Source: Campylorhamphus procurvoides (Eukaryota > Chordata > Aves > Passeriformes > Dendrocolaptidae). Taken from it: 64,000 nt of DNA. The notes under the pieces are model-generated. The model was not told where the DNA came from. It saw only the letters and a list, made by a program, of their open reading frames with translations, and did not search any database. Shown here in pieces: positions 36,942 to 51,487 of the stretch (its first letter is position 1; every line of letters begins with the position of its first letter). A program made the translations under genes and the position numbers. Where the stretch lies: NCBI GenBank assembly GCA_013396655.1, contig WBMV01007620.1:806001-870000 (forward strand), given 5' to 3'.

Positions 36942-39900
36942 GGTTATTTTGCATGGCCAGGCTATTATAATATATTTTCTGCTACAACAGTAAATATGAG
37001 GATACACAATTTTCTTTATGCGATGCTGTTTTAGAAATCAGCAATCCCTTGGGGATTATTTATATATACTTGGTCCTAGTCCAGTTGAGAGGTTTGGGTG
37101 AGGTGGTCTCTGAGATCCCCTTTGGCCCTATACTGAAGGCAAAGGGAAACTGATCTGAGTAGGACTGTCACTGCAGGTACAAACACCCAGAAAAAAAAAT
37201 CAGGATATTTTAAAGAATGGAAACGAGCAAAGGATCGTGGCTCACAGGAAAGGCAACATCTCTTGAGCAACGCTCCCTGTGCCTGCACGATGCTGCAGGA
37301 TAGGTACAGGACTAATTCAGAGCCAAGTCTGAAGTCCTACTGAGCCTACAATCTTCTTCCTGAAGATTTCTATTTTCCAGTCACAAATTATCTTAAAGTT
37401 ATAATACATCATATATTCCATTTCCAGAAAACGTGCAGTTACTGACCTTTGCTTTAAGAGAAAATAATAATTGTAACACATTTATACTTTATACAGTTTA
37501 TGAGTATACAAAAGTGTAAGTAATACAATCAAACGTGACTTCTATATTAGGGAAAATATAAACAAAGAAAACATTTCAGAAAAATTCCACAAGCTAATAA
37601 AGTTAAATAGGCAACAGAAGATGAGTGCATCAATTTCACTTTACAGATTATATTCAGTTTGGTTTATATTCATGAGCCTTTTTATTTATGTAATTTTCAA
37701 AGTCAGGTGGTCTTATGGGTTTTTTGCATAACTGTATTTCTTATTTAATTTTCAAAGTTCATGTGTGCTAAGAATATCAGAAGTTATTTCATTATATTTT
37801 TTTATAATCTTGTCAAAGTTATGAAACTTTACAACAATTAAAACCCAGTAATATTATCTAATGAAATCCAAGTGGGACAAGAGAGAAAAAATCATTTTAC
37901 TTAGAAACATTATGACACAGTTGACAAACCTGTTTATTCCTGAAGTCTTGGTTACACTAATTTAAATCTTTTTTTATCAGTTCATATAAATTCATTTTAT
38001 GTAGGTAGAATGTGTTGTTATTATTAGACATATTTGACCACATTGATTCAGGAACCAATCTTCTTGAAGCTCATCAGACAGCAAAAAACCTTGCTGCCAC
38101 ATAAGTACTCTTTCTTTCTGAAGCATTTTCTCTGTACTGAAGTTGAAACACGAGATAAACTTTCCTGGAAATTCAGTTTATGTCTCCATCAGGTATCTCT
38201 GGAACTCAGGAAATCAGCTTTATTTTAAACTATTTAAGCACAGCATTTTGGGGGGTTTAACAATTCTTTTAAAATGCTTGTTGGGGTAAAAGGCCCGGTA
38301 ATGGTAGAGAGTCGACTGAAATCCAGAGATTTACAGTGAGTTGCAAGCTAATGGTCACCAGCTGGATCCAGAGAAACTTACAGCATATATATTTTTACTG
38401 TCATCCTATTATGAAACAAAATTGCATTAGCTTAAACCTACACATCCTGTTTTTCTGACTGGAGCATCCTAAGATTTCCTAATCAAAACCATGACTGAAA
38501 TAACAGGAGTATTCCCTCCCAGGGAGCACTCCTCCAGAAGAACTCATTCTGGCGGAAGCCCAGTGTTGTGCCCCAGGAGAACAGAGCAGATTTTCCATGT
38601 TGCTTTTAGGAATAACTTCTAGTACTATCAGTACTTCTTACACTATTCTGCTTCTATTTTAAGATGTTCTTCAAGTAGTTCAAGGAACATAAGTTGAAAA
38701 TATTTTCAGGCATATGCTTGATGTGTTTCTTTCATAGGGACCAATCTTTTCTGAATAAAGTCCAACTGTATACATGCAAAGTCTTGTGGCATGGACAACA
38801 ACTAACTTGCATTTATTTAGACTCCAGTGACTACTTTTAAAAAACAAAAGCCAAATAGAACATCACAAGCAGCACAAACCAGTGTGAGGGTAACTTCCTC
38901 CGCTGAAAACTGCTAGTGCAGACTGATGTGTAGGCTGAACCATGTCACCACTACCTGGACAACTCTGTTCAGGCAGCTTGAATATTTTAGAAACCAAACT
39001 GACAGGAAATGAAAGCACAGATATCTAATGGGAGAGCAGGGAAGGGCATGAAGTATACAGGAGATTAGCAGTCACTCTTCACTCATGTTGCACAGTTCAG
39101 TGACTCAGCAGAGAGTCACTGCCAGCCAAGGTTATTAAATTTATTCCTCTCTTTAAATTTAATTTTGCATTTCCCATTCTATTCCTTTGGTGCCAGGTCC
39201 TGCTTTGAGTTAGCCTCTCCAAAATGGGGCAAGCTGCTTTTTGACTGTCCTTTGTTTCACCTTATTTCCCCTACCCTTCTTTCTAATTCCTCCAGAACAG
39301 GGTGGTAAATCTTGTAAGGTGTTTACTTACAATGTCCACGCTGCCTCATGAACATCAGCCACCATTTGCAAACCTGTACTATTTTTTCACATAGTGAAAG
39401 AAACACCTAAATCCTGTTTCCACACTGAATTCAAGGCAGGGAAAGCGACACCAGCAAAGGAGCGAGACCTCACTGCAGAAGGGGTCAGGGTCCTTCCTTC
39501 CCCTGCAGCTTTCCTCACAAGGTGGCACTAGAATAAATGGCTAGGACATTTAGTTGGGCTAGGGATGCCCAACTGCAGCCCACAGAAACTTCAAAGGAAA
39601 ACATGAATGTTGCTGGAAGAGATGAGTGCTGCCTGTGTTCCTACACAGAATTTGACAGACTGCTGATGCAGTGTCTGAATAAAGGAGTGCCAGAAACCTC
39701 TGCCTTCAAGTGCAAAGTGCTGCACACTCTCAGTGCTCCCATTGCACGCTCTCTGCCTCAGCAGGGGTTTTTAACAGCGTTTGTGTTCTGTACCAGGTGG
39801 CTTTGCTTGCACACATTTTGTTATCTCAGGATTTTGAAAACTGGCTTTGATGTTTCTGTGAGGGGAGCAAGCACCTCCAAAGGCATTGGAGGGGCAAAGG

Positions 39901-42900
39901 AAAAGCAGCAGTGAGAGGGAAGCACAGCCAGCCAGGGCTGGCCACGCTCCTCGGGTATCACTGGGCAGGGCTGGCACAGCTTGGGCACACCATCAGCAGG
40001 TTGAGACACACCAGGAGGAGCCTCCAGCTTCTGTCTCTCACAGACTTCTCTTTAAGCAACTGAAGATTTCGGGGTACAAATGTTTTCTAAAAGGAACCAG
40101 GCAGGAACTGACAGAACAGGTGTGGCAAAGACAGACTGTCAGCACAATGCCCTCACTGCAGTTCCTGGGTCCCCAGCTCGCCGCTCGAAATAGAAACGCA
40201 GACCTTGCAGGCACTCAGTCTCAAGGGTTTACAAATTTCTATCTTATTACAAAGGACAGGTAGACTTAATAATTGACAGGAGCTTCCAGCCCTTAAAGCC
40301 CTTGTGTCTACTTCCATTATTTCTTCTCCATTTCTCCTCTTCTAAGCATACTGAATACAGACAAAAATAAAAATTGTGGTATAAATTCAGTGTTTTGCAG
40401 TAAGGATCCCTAAACGCCACCTAACTAGATCTTACAAATTCTGAATCTACAGCCATAACAGCCTCCCCTTTTATATTAAATAATTACAGTGGCTGCAATA
40501 TTCCCCAGTTTGATGGCTAAGTATATAATGTACATTAAGGTTTGGCAAACAGTACAGTGACCTCATCAAAGGCTGTTCATGAAATCTAGCTCTGCTCAGT
40601 TCACCACTGCTAGTCAGCTATGAGAGCCATGCCTGAAAAAAGTTACAAATACAGCTCAAATGGAAAATGTAAAAAATACCATCAGCAGTCTCTAGAATTC
40701 TAAAGTAAGGGCAGTTTTCAGAAAGATAAAAATAGTTTTTTAAGACTTTTTATTTTATATTCACCTATTACAGTCTTGAGCATTTTCAAGCTGAAGCCTC
40801 AACTCATGAACCAACCCAATACAATTAATTCAGACTATGGAATGTACCACTGGTTGAATTAATTTTCCTGTACTTGTAGAGGTTTATTCTTAGATACCAG
40901 AGAGGAAGAAGTGATAACTTGCTAGAACAACAGAAGCACATACAGATCATACTGGAAGGAAGTCCAACCTAGAAACAGAACTTCTAGATAAGCTAATGAA
41001 AAATTAAAATGGAAAAACAAAGAACGAAGCATAAAAACTTGTTTAAATATCTTGAAGCTGCATGAACAGAAGGAAGACATGTAAAACAGGCATTTCTATT
41101 TGACCATAAACCTTATACTACTTTAAGAGTGTTACACTGAATTTTCTCAGGAGACACAACATATCTATATGCATACTGCATTTCTTCTAAAAACTCATCT
41201 GTAGGCAAGTTGTGTCTTCAATCACATGCAGCATTGTGAAACAACTCACTTACACCTATCATTAGTGGAAATTTGAGAGCCAAGCCTCAGGAATTTGATT
41301 CTAGTTATACATGCCCAGTGGTCAACTCATCAGCACAAACTGGAATGAAATGGACTACAAAGCATAAGTATTTGAATCTCCTCTTTTTCTAAAATAGCAG
41401 AGGTCTGATAACACTGCTCAGATTAAACTCACACAACTGCATCATTAATTTCCCTGGGATAATCTCTTCTGTGATTTTTTAGAACAAAGAACAGCTAAGC
41501 AATTAATTCTGCACAACAATAAAACCAATGAGGTTTCATGCAATTCCTCAGTTTTGCCTTTTCTTGGGAGTTTATTGATCACCTTAGGAGACAAGGGCCA
41601 CTATATCCTACATAGTTACCACTGGGCAAACATTTGAACTACATCAAACTGCCCGATGATTTACAGGAGAGACTAAAGGCGTCTGCTTCTGCTCGACTGG
41701 CAGCAGACCTTTCTGCCCTCATCTTCCTGCCAATACTTGTGTCAAAACCTTCTTAATATTCCAGTAATTCTGTGTGAAATAGGATCTAAATTTATGATGC
41801 ATAAAATTGAAAACGTATTAGAATAAGAAGTGATAACACCAACAATATAAGACCCTGTTGATTCTTCTGTAAATGAGACTGACATTTTCCATAGGAATCA
41901 TCATGTTATAAATAATCCCACATTAAAAGAAACTCACATTAATTTATTGATGCTGTTTTAAAAACAACAATTGATAGGAAATATTTCAAACCAAAAAGCT
42001 AACAGTATCACTACAGTAATATTTCACCAATAGCTGCATCAAGAGGAAGCATCAGAAAGTGTATCTCCAAACTTCAGAAAGAACTGAAGATAAAAAAAGA
42101 AGAAAGGAACTGAGGAAAGCATTGTTTCTGCTTCTTCAAAAGATTACAAGTTATTGAAAAACTGAGGCTACCTGTAAATGAGCAAGACACTTACCAGGCC
42201 CAAGACCCCTTTAAAAACTATATTTCTAGAGAAAAATATCTATCAGTTTGGCCCTCAGCATGATGCACTGCAGCACTTTTGAGCCAGTATGCAGAGCTTT
42301 CAAGTTAAATACCACCCTGTGTGGAATGGCAAACTTAATGCAGCATTCCCTCCCAGACAGAACTGAACAAAAGAGAACAAGGCAATAACCAGGGAGGAAT
42401 TTCTTGTGGCCAGGAGAGAAGTATTTGGGGAGGGTAATGGTCTGCAGTGCTAACAGAATGCTGTGTCACTGACTCATGTTTTGGTGCTGTCAGCAGCCAA
42501 AGACCACAGTGCTGACGCCTCTGAATGGCACCTCTCACAGGTTAACCTAACCCTAGGCAGGACAAAAGCAACAACAGCCAAGAAGTGTCGGTGTTACTTA
42601 TCTACACAGCTGAAACACAAATAATGGATTGTGTTTACAAAATGAAGCCATTATTTACTGCTAACCATGCCAACTGTAGGAGAAATCTGAAGACATAGGA
42701 AGGAAGTTCTGTGGGTAGGGTGAATATTTTTGTATGTTTTCTGAAAATTCTGTATTTACATTTTGGCTGGGTAACAAAGCTATATTTGTTGTTTGTGAAA
42801 AAAAAAAAAGTAAGACTTCCCATTATTATAAGCTGGAGTAAGACTTTCCTTCAAGAAATGAAGACCCCTTCATAAGCACTTTCCAAACACTCCACATTAC

Positions 42901-44700
42901 AACAAGGGACTCCCGAGTTCAGGGAATATGTAACTTATTTTAATCAGTTCCCATTTTCAAGCACTACTGTAGAGATAACTACCCCTATAGTAAACTGCAA
43001 CACAAGAAATTCTTCACGTGACATTAACAGGGCCTATAATTTGTAAATTCTAATCTGCTTATAGCAGACTTGAACTGAAGTTTGTGCAGCCCTTGAATTA
43101 TAGTCAATGCCTTACAAGTGAGTGCCTATGTTACGCACCACTATAAATACTATTATCATGTAAATTGTAATAGTATGTTTATTTTAGATGAGTTTCTTTC
43201 CGCACTGCATATTTTGTTTACATACCTACATGTGGGCAATTAATCATTTAAAACTCCTCACCTCTTGTAGAACTGCATTATTAAAATACACATTTGCTGA
43301 AGCTACAAGACTTTTTAATGTCCCAAGGAAAAAAAAAGGCTTAAGTACAGCCATGTATGAATTTTAGTGTGTGTGCTATGAGGTGCTTCCTATCTGCAAA
43401 GCAATTTTGCTTACGCAGGACTTGTAGGAAAATACTTTTAAGTGCAATATCACAAGCAGCCATCAAATTACAAACCTCCAAAATGGGTTAAAAATAATAA
43501 CAAGAAACCTTTTATTAACTACATTCACATTCTAGTAAAATTCTCAGCACACTTGCAAGCTGTCATAAAACCCAACTGCACCTTAAACACTGTGAGACTC
43601 TTAGGGTCATGAACAAACCATGCTGCAGAAAGACACCCTGATGGCTCCATCAAATCTGACCTCCCTGATCTACCCCACTCCCTGAACCTGGCAGGAGGGA
43701 GGTTCATTAACTACACCTAGTGAACACCACCAGGCCTGACTTGTCCCTATCATGTATTTAAGGGGGCTCTTTGATGAGGTGCTATTGGAATACAGCTCAG
43801 CTGCTTCCTGCACGTTAACAAAGCCAAAGCCAGAACTTTCCACCCAGCAACAGAAGGTAAGCAGAACATCAGGCAGACATTGAAGAAGTCACCAGTGATC
43901 AAGCAGTAATACAGACTATGTTTTTCCTTTATTTAGGTTATCTAGGTTATCCCAGCTTTTCACTACCCTTCTTATACAGACTGAAAAATGGCCTCCTGCA
44001 AAATATTAACCAAAACTCCCTCAACATAATTAAGTTTCCACCATGGCTCTGCAGGACCTCCCCTTCTCTTGTACTGCTGTAAATCAGGGTACATATGGGG
44101 GTAGATGTTGTGCTATATATCATATCACTGAAAAAATGCAAAGCTTGCTGGTTGAGAAGAGGTAATTCCTGTAGTGCCTGGTTCTACAGACAACTGGACA
44201 AGCATGACTCAGAAGGTGAGAAGTTTCCAGAGCAGAGACCAAGAGCAGCAGTGTAGGAGCTTCTTAAAATCACCATGGAGGCAAAGAAAATGCATCATGT
44301 AACCATGGCCATAGCAGAACTCGAGGCTGTGGAAGCCTCCTAACACTTCTCATCATATCAGAAACTCTGTGCAAATCCTACTGTTTGCTTCAAGGGAGAA
44401 TTTCACAGACTTGTCTTTAGTTGTTAATTCATTATGTAACCATGCACTTTTTCTGTTTGTTTCCATACCTTCAATTGATCAATTTTTTATTTTCTTTTTT
44501 ATTTTAGCAGGGAGCTGACCTCACTGGAATTCACTTCTGTTGTGAGGCAAAAGGAAAAAAAAAGGCAGAATCTCATCTACAGAAAGATTAGGAAATAATG
44601 ACCATAAAGCTTCAAGTTTTGGCCAGTGACAGACTTTAGAACTTTCAAATGAAAACTTCTTTAAACCAACACCAAGAAAGAAGTACGAAATGACACATAC

Positions 44701-44897
44701 CTTATCTACTGGGAGAAAGTCATTTTCAACTTCTATTGACCTTGGTCGTAGCTTTATGGGTTTGTCTTTGAAGATATCTCCAAAGCCGACACCTTTGACC
44801 TTCTTGGGCTGGATTGTCGTGCCTCCATTGGCTCCTTCCGACTTTGTACTGCAAGAGTCACCACCATCACTCTCAGAGCCTGTAGCATCTTTTAGGC
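44701..44897 (-). CDS. SH3KBP1: SH3KBP1 exon: Ser/Gly linker and GFGDIF motif
   Basis: 197 bp, phase 1 in and phase 0 out. It encodes 65 residues after the split Ser. The first third is a low-complexity, probably phosphorylatable linker ([20 protein letters not shown]). It is followed by the most conserved linker segment of the CIN85/CD2AP family, [20 protein letters not shown], and then [17 protein letters not shown]. The function of the GFGDIF segment is not established to my knowledge; its conservation suggests a binding or intramolecular contact site. The acceptor is ctccatgtcacag and the donor is GATAAG followed by gtatgt. From memory, the Ala/Thr run between GANG and IQPKK is three residues shorter than in human. 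The long plus-strand frame across this exon (44690-44971) is a shadow. Confidence 0.97.
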
Positions 44898-47800
44898 CTG
44901 TGACATGGAGGGATGAAAGAAGGAGTCTTAGGTGTGAAGCTCACTATTGTCAGATGGTGAATGGAATATGATCCCTCCCACCATTCTATAGAGGAAAATG
45001 AAACCACAAGGAGCAGGTAGAGAAGATGCTCTCTGTGCCATGCACTCATTTTTGAGTTTTAAAAATCACTTATTTCATCATATTGGTACACCAGCTAGGA
45101 ATTACACCAATCCACAAAACATGCATACTCCAGAACCAGGAATTTCAGGAATGTGGACCATCATTCCTTGAGTACCAAGAAAATCATTCTTCAGACAAAA
45201 CTTATTTGGAAGACAACTCAATAAAAGAAAGAGTTAAATTCAGTTGTAGAGCACCTATTGTACAAAGCCACTCCAGCTAACAAGCAGTCAGACCAGGCGC
45301 ATTGTACCTTAAATCTGTGTGACTCAAGCCAATTATGCAATTAGTATCTAAAGCTACATTACCTAACAGGGAATAGAAAGCTGAAAGCTGTTCAAACAGA
45401 TTTGCAATCAAATAAGCTGCATAATATGTTCCCTGCTGAAAATTAAACCTATCTGCAGCATAGACAGCCTCATAAGAAAAGCACCCATGCACAGTATCCT
45501 CTAGAAATATAACAAATCAAAACTGACATTCTGATTTGCATTACTTCTCTCAGTGAACAGGAAAATGTATCTGCACTTATCTGAAAATATCTGCTGCTTG
45601 TATAGCAGAGGCCACAGATGCAACAAGGTGATGTCTCAGCCACTTTACAAGAGTGCAGCATCAGGCCATACAGGCACGGGCAGCAAAAGAGACCCACTGA
45701 ATGTTCCTCCCCCAGCCCATTTAAATCTGCCTCCCTACATCACAGATTGAGTTAACTATGTTTCCAGGAAAAACACAGCAAATGCTGCTACTACAGCACT
45801 AACTCTACCTAATAATAAGAAACTCAAATCCTCACACTCCTCTCACAACCATTCATGGTGTCACAGATGTGAATTCTACAAGTTGAAGCGAGAAGAATTT
45901 CAAGTAAGCTTATCTTCTTAATTATTTTTATATCAAGTCCCACAAAGCAATCACAACAGATTATCATCAAAAAGGCTGTGAGTACAGATGACCCACAGAA
46001 ACCAGTGCAAGTCCTAAGGCCTACAGGTACAACTTCATAATCCAGGACACAAGAGTCTCATGTGTTAAATGGATTTCAACACAAGGGTGCTGCTAGGAAA
46101 TGAAATCAGGAATGATGTACTAGACCAGGACTTTTAGCTTAAAGCAGAGAAGTCATCTTATGCTGCCCTGAGATTTTCTGTATCTGAAACATGAAAGGAG
46201 TATAAATGCAGAATTAGAAAAAGTTCCCAATGAGAAACAAACAGAAAGACTAAAGACTAAGCAAAACGTTTTGGCCCTCTGTCCTCCTGAGTAGCTGCCA
46301 CATATACCTGTTGAACATCAGTAACATTTTTGTTTCTTCAGACATTCAATTTAGATACCACTGAACAAGTTATTTGCTCCATAAGTTGTGCAGGACTGGA
46401 ACTTCATATTAAAGAATTATATTACAATTATTTTCTTATATATGCAAAAGTCTTGATATCTTCACTTGGACCTTTCTATTTTTCGAAGAAGAGCCTGGGG
46501 GAAAACTTAAAGTCTGGGTTCACTCGTTTATTATGGTAGTTAGAATGGTAGTATGGCTGCCATCAGTAAATTCCATGCACTACTTCTCTTCCAGAGCTCA
46601 GAGAAGCAGGAACCAGGGAATTCAAGCATTTACTGCAATCGTGCTTTGTGCTGTGGTTGGCAGGAGGGGTGTGGTTATCCACAGCTGAGCCCTTCCACAA
46701 TGTTTTGAGCAAGAGCACTCAGAGATGCAAGGGGAAATGAAGCCAGAGAGGCATAAATCTCTCTGGGCAGTGCGGCAAAGTCACTGCCCTTTTCTTATTC
46801 CCTCACCTTGCTGTGACTTGCATAGTCACTGAAGAAGTTGTACATTCTACTTAGTTGGACCTTCCTCAGCTTTGCAAAATATCAGTGACTGCGGCCCTGA
46901 CTGAGACAGGGCCAAGAACCAGCTTTATTTACCACTTCTAAATGCAAAGAGAATGGTCAGCAATTGACTATACTGAGTTACAAATTATTTTTTCTGAGTA
47001 TAAAATACCTGAAAACTCAAAAAACCAAAATCGTAAGTGATCATTGTCTTTTTGCTGAACAAAAATATGGAAAAGGTTCCTTTTGTCATCCTTCTGAAAA
47101 TCTCCTTGAACTACCCTGTGATGAAGGGAAGGAGCAGTGCAAAGACCTCCCTCCACAAGTAACTGATAGAATCCCTAACTGCTCTTAGCCACTTCGTGAA
47201 ATGAACAGAAAATCTACCTTTAAAATAGGTAATTAGAATGGGTTTTCTGCACCACTAATTGTGGGAGAATAGGATTTGGACTGTGGCCAGTGGATGGAAT
47301 TAAAATATGGAAGTAGTTATGAGAATTGCTCAATAGGTCTCACACGGACTTCCAGATCTTTGAAGTCTGCATGAAAGAAAGACCAAAAACCTCAGGGGCT
47401 CTAATAAGAATAAAGTTTTTGTTTCTTTCTGGATCATCAGTTGTTTTTCATTATGGCATCTTCAGCTTTTATGACCATTCTTCTGTGATGAGACATCACA
47501 CCTTGTATCAGAAGCCTCACCTCAGGCTTAAAACAGATTTCCGAAGCACCACCCATCTGTGCTTGATGATATTCAAGGGTCATTTCATTCCCTATGCTGT
47601 CACAGAGCTCTGTCTCAGTATAAAGTCCTCATAATGAAAGCAACATAGGAAATAACAGCATTTTTTTTCCTTTTTTTTTAATGAGGACAAAATGGCCTGA
47701 AGTGAGGCCTGTCCAAACAAAACTGCATATGAGTGGTCAGATACAAAGCTTGTTAAAAGTTAAGAGTTCTTGCCAATCAACTAAGAAAATGGCCTGATTT

Positions 47801-48229
47801 ATTATTTTTTGACTGACACAGACTGAGGAATACTCTGTATAAATAAATCAGCAAGAATAAAAGCCCTGACTTTTACAAGAACTAGTCTGCTCTTGCTCTT
47901 ATCCCAACATGGCTGAGCTCTAGAGGCAAAGGTGAACGCAGAGGAGAACTATATGCAATGGAAACTGAGAACAAATCAGATAAAGATCTGCAATAACAAT
48001 GAGAAAGAATAATGCAGTGCTTAAGTACGGAACAGTCCTGCAGAAAATAACATGCTCTTACTAACACAGACGTGCTAAGGAGGCTCTTTTACCTTCCTTA
48101 CGAAGAACATGAGACATACACCTCTGATTTGTAGAGGTGAACTTGCAAGAAAGGATTTGCAACTCTATGTCCACTCCTGCCTGAAAAATTCTCCCCTCAT
48201 TTATTTTTTTTTCAATGGATTGTTCCCTT

Positions 48230-48240
48230 ATATATATGAC

Positions 48241-48279
<39 letters not shown>

Positions 48280-48300
48280 GGAAAGAGATATCATATATAT
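48230..48300. repeat. Compound TA/GA microsatellite
   Basis: A TATATA run (48241-48260) passes directly into GAGAGA (48261-48280) and then back into ATATAT (to 48300). The overlapping open frames on both strands encode only Ile-Tyr or Leu-Ser repeats from this tract and are not genes. It is likely to be length-polymorphic. Confidence 0.97.
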
Positions 48301-51027
48301 GTCATCAGTCCTCTCAGTGCGTCTTGCCAAGTGCAGCAGCACTGGCCTCCTCAGCCCTATCTGTGCAAGGAAGGGATGGCTGATAGCTCAGGTGATCCCT
48401 CCTCTTCAGAACAGAAAAATATACCTCTTCCTGTCACACTTTTCTTTTGTTCAGCTTTTCTTGGACTTCTTTGCCACTACTGCAAACAGCTTAGTAGGAG
48501 AACACAGCTGGATGGATAGTTTCTCCAAATGACAACTGTAGCCCATGGATACAGCTGTGATCTAAGCAGGCACCTGAGTGACATAGACTGGCAGATTATG
48601 AAGTTTCAATATGAACTTTTCTTCATGAAGAGCTACAGCTAGCAGGAAGGTCGGGTTACCAAAGGAACATTAAAAACTGGTGAACATTTTAGTTGTGATG
48701 CTTATGCACTGCTGCTGACCAGCACAGCTACGCAGGCAGCCTCAAGCTGCCATGGTCTGCCACAGTGATGGACCTTAGTAAACACTTCAAATGCAGCCAG
48801 TAGAGGACAAAAGCTACAGTAATTAGGCCTCTCACTATTTTTTGTTACCTTATTTTTTTTACAGCAGCCTCTCTAGAACCTGTCACCTCTCTGCCAGGAT
48901 TTGCAGAGCTGGCAGGCTCAGAACATAACATCGATAAGATGCTCACTAAGGTGCCTACTGTCACATCAGTCTTAACAACAGGAAAGTTTTCAGATCTATA
49001 ATGTTTCTCAGGCCATAAATCTTTTGGGGGTATCACTTCCCAATTCTGGCTCTGAAAGCAAAGACACTGTTCCTCTACCTAGGTTTACTGGTGCTGAATC
49101 ATCTGTAGCACCACAACCTAGAGCTCAAATCTCAGTGTTGGGTGCACTTTTCTAGCAAGGTCCTCAAAGTATGAACAAGGGCAGCATCACCAGCAAGAAG
49201 TTAAAATTCCCAGGGGCCACCTGTTCCCAACTTTTGGCTGGGATAAAATAGAGGACTACTGACATACAGCTATGTATGCTGTATGTGTCAGAGCTCTGAT
49301 TCTTTGTTGATTCATGTTCCTTACAAATGCAAGCTAAATTAGTATTCATGAAAATTAAATTCTCTCAACACTGTCTGGAGGAATTTCGCACTTCACACAG
49401 ATTTCTTCTCTATCGGTATATAAGAGGGATTAGTTTTCTCAAGACGTTTCAAACATACCACACTCCTGCTATAGCAGTTACAGGTCTTTTGAGAGCAACA
49501 TTCTGAAATGTACCAAAACAGATTAGCTCAAAGAGGGATTAAAAAGAGACCGCAACATCAGACTTAATTCACCAACAGCCTCTCAGAGTTGTGCTGGCAT
49601 CAAACCAAGATTCTAAATCAGAAAGATAGGGATGATAAAGGGCTGTGTAAACTAAAGCTGTTAAAACAAAAATAAACAGCTGCGATAAAATTAACTCCAT
49701 TCAAAGCAGGAAACAAATTGTTTCTAAAGAGCTTTAAATGGCAGGGGAAAAAAAGGGGAATCCATTGTAAATTTACAGAGTTTTCTATTTTAAGCTATTA
49801 TTTGTCAATTTAATTATTGTTCTTTATTCTGGATTGTTCTCTCCAGCAACAGTTTATGGCCCTGGGCAAACACACCAGGATGGACCACTCTGACAAAGTA
49901 TAAGTCAGTGATGCTCTGCCCTCTAAGCACATCTCAGGCTTGCTCTGTTAAGCAATGGAAAGGTCAGCTGTTCAGAGGCACACACCTGAGACAATGCAAA
50001 GGACCTCCTGATTTGGTCTGGCAGCCAAAGAGAAACACTGTCAACTGTGTTTAATAGAACAAAGAACTTCGTAAATGAAGCTTATTGGGGTTTTTGCCTT
50101 CTATGGAAGGGAAGGAAGGCAAGGGGAAATATGTCCTTTCCTTCTATTTAGAGAATGACAGCATGGAACGCCCGGGTGACCAATCTCAGTGACAAAGGTG
50201 AAGTTATACATGGTCATTGCTGTAGATGAGACAGGAACTGTCCTTCTTCCTTTTCCACACATACTGGCAAAGACAGAACAAGTACCCACAACCTATAAGG
50301 TATTTGTCTTGAGCTTGCTTTCTGTCAGAGTCCTGTATTTCATTGAAGCCATCCCCAACAACATTACAGTGTCATTAAAAAATCAAAACTAGAAAATGAA
50401 ATTGGATTTTAAACATTACTGTAGAAGGAAGACATGATGATTTTTTGAAGTTTAAAGGTTAATAAATTCATGCTTTCAAAAAGCAAATTTATGCTTCTTT
50501 ACCAAGAGTACTTATACATGTACAAATGGCTGAGGCAGACTCTCTCAATATTAGTGATTGTTATTCTCAGTCATAGTCCTTGAAAAAAACATAACTGTGT
50601 CAGCTAAACAATTTGTCATTTGCTTTCAGCACATTCATTTTCCTTTGCACAACAGTTCTTGCCACATAAGAAACAGCCCCAAGACTTTTATGCTTGCACA
50701 GGTAGTCATGCAGGGAGAAGGGGAGTGGTGCCCAGCACCGCAGAGCAACATGCACTAAGGTAAGGCAGCACAAGCATCTTCTGCAGCATGAACACAGAGC
50801 CAGCAGCAGGGGAGCTGGAGGCTTCACCTCACCCCCAGCCACTTCCCCGAGTACTGCAAGAGCGAATAGAAACAGCCACTCATTCAGGAGCTCTACAACT
50901 GTACCATCATCTTCTTCATTTTGGAATTAGTTTGCTCACCACCCTCATTAAGTGCAGGATCACGTTATTACAGGTGAAAGGACAGGCAGGTAACCACAGC
51001 CGATAGGATTCTTTACCTGCCACTCAC

Positions 51028-51078
51028 CAAACACCGGTCTTTTGTGAGACTCGTGGAAAATCACTTGGTAGTGGGAGT
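51028..51078 (-). other. Candidate cassette exon (51 bp, phase 1/1)
   Basis: On the minus strand, ccttctgttgattcag precedes ACTCCCAC, and the segment ends GTGTTTG before gtgagt, both good splice signals. The length is a multiple of three and the required phase is open, reading SHYQVIFHESHKRPVF with split codons at each end (Asn and Gly on splicing). It would join the 54.7 kb or 60.1 kb exon to the 44.7 kb exon. The same frame is also open upstream for about 10 codons. The peptide has no low-complexity character and two CpGs, but I know of no matching insert in this family. Confidence 0.3.
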
Positions 51079-51487
51079 CTGAATCAACAGAAGGATTTAA
51101 TGTGTTTCACTCCAGTCACCGTAATTCTTCCATGCACCACCCCCAATCCCTTGCCATCTGTACATTTGCTCTTCAGAAAACAAGATGCTTATTTTTAATC
51201 ATAAAGGTTTCCCTCACTCAATTTTATCATTGTTCTTTCTCAGATGTTATTTTTCATTGTAGGAGCCATGTATTTGATATATGCTCTTCTTCGTAAGCAA
51301 GTTGTAAGCCAAGGTGGAACACAAAATTGTAATTGTCCTCTTTTCAGAACTATTAAAATCCACATTTAGGTTTCTCATTTAACTTTGATCACATTCAGAC
51401 ACTCCTAAATGGGGTTTATAACATCATAAATACATCAACCATATTGATCCATCAGAAATCTGACCAGCCATATTTCGGAAAGGATTT

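Larger units (their letters stand above)
21542..44700 (-). other. SH3KBP1: SH3KBP1 intron between the GFGDIF exon and the short linker exon
   Basis: 23,159 bp, the largest intron here. It contains an AT-rich block with homeodomain-like sites (24911-24985), small tandem repeats (29729-29756, 31307-31364), a candidate cassette exon (32317-32379), a G-quadruplex motif (34469-34483), an assembly gap (35121-35169) and a long A/C-only tract (36794-36941). Several plus-strand frames of 100-171 codons (26394-26909, 31208-31585, 33354-33785, 39537-39914, 39886-40263) have unrecognised products and look like chance frames. Confidence 0.92.

Noticed and set aside
36792..37007. Minus-strand Gly/Phe-rich open frame
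   Set aside because: Produced by the A/C-only tract; not a membrane protein.
37076..37140. Possible short CR1 tail (GAGGTGGTCTCTGAGATCCC)
   Set aside because: Only one block resembles the CR1 3' end and no adjoining CR1 sequence follows, so I cannot support it.
39537..40263. Two overlapping plus-strand frames of 125 codons each
   Set aside because: They lie in a slightly GC-richer stretch where stops are rarer; products unrecognised and mutually out of frame.
44690..44971. 93-codon plus-strand open frame
   Set aside because: Antisense shadow of the SH3KBP1 exon at 44701-44897.
48061..48532. Open frames on both strands encoding Leu-Ser and Ile-Tyr repeats
   Set aside because: Direct translation of the TA/GA microsatellite.
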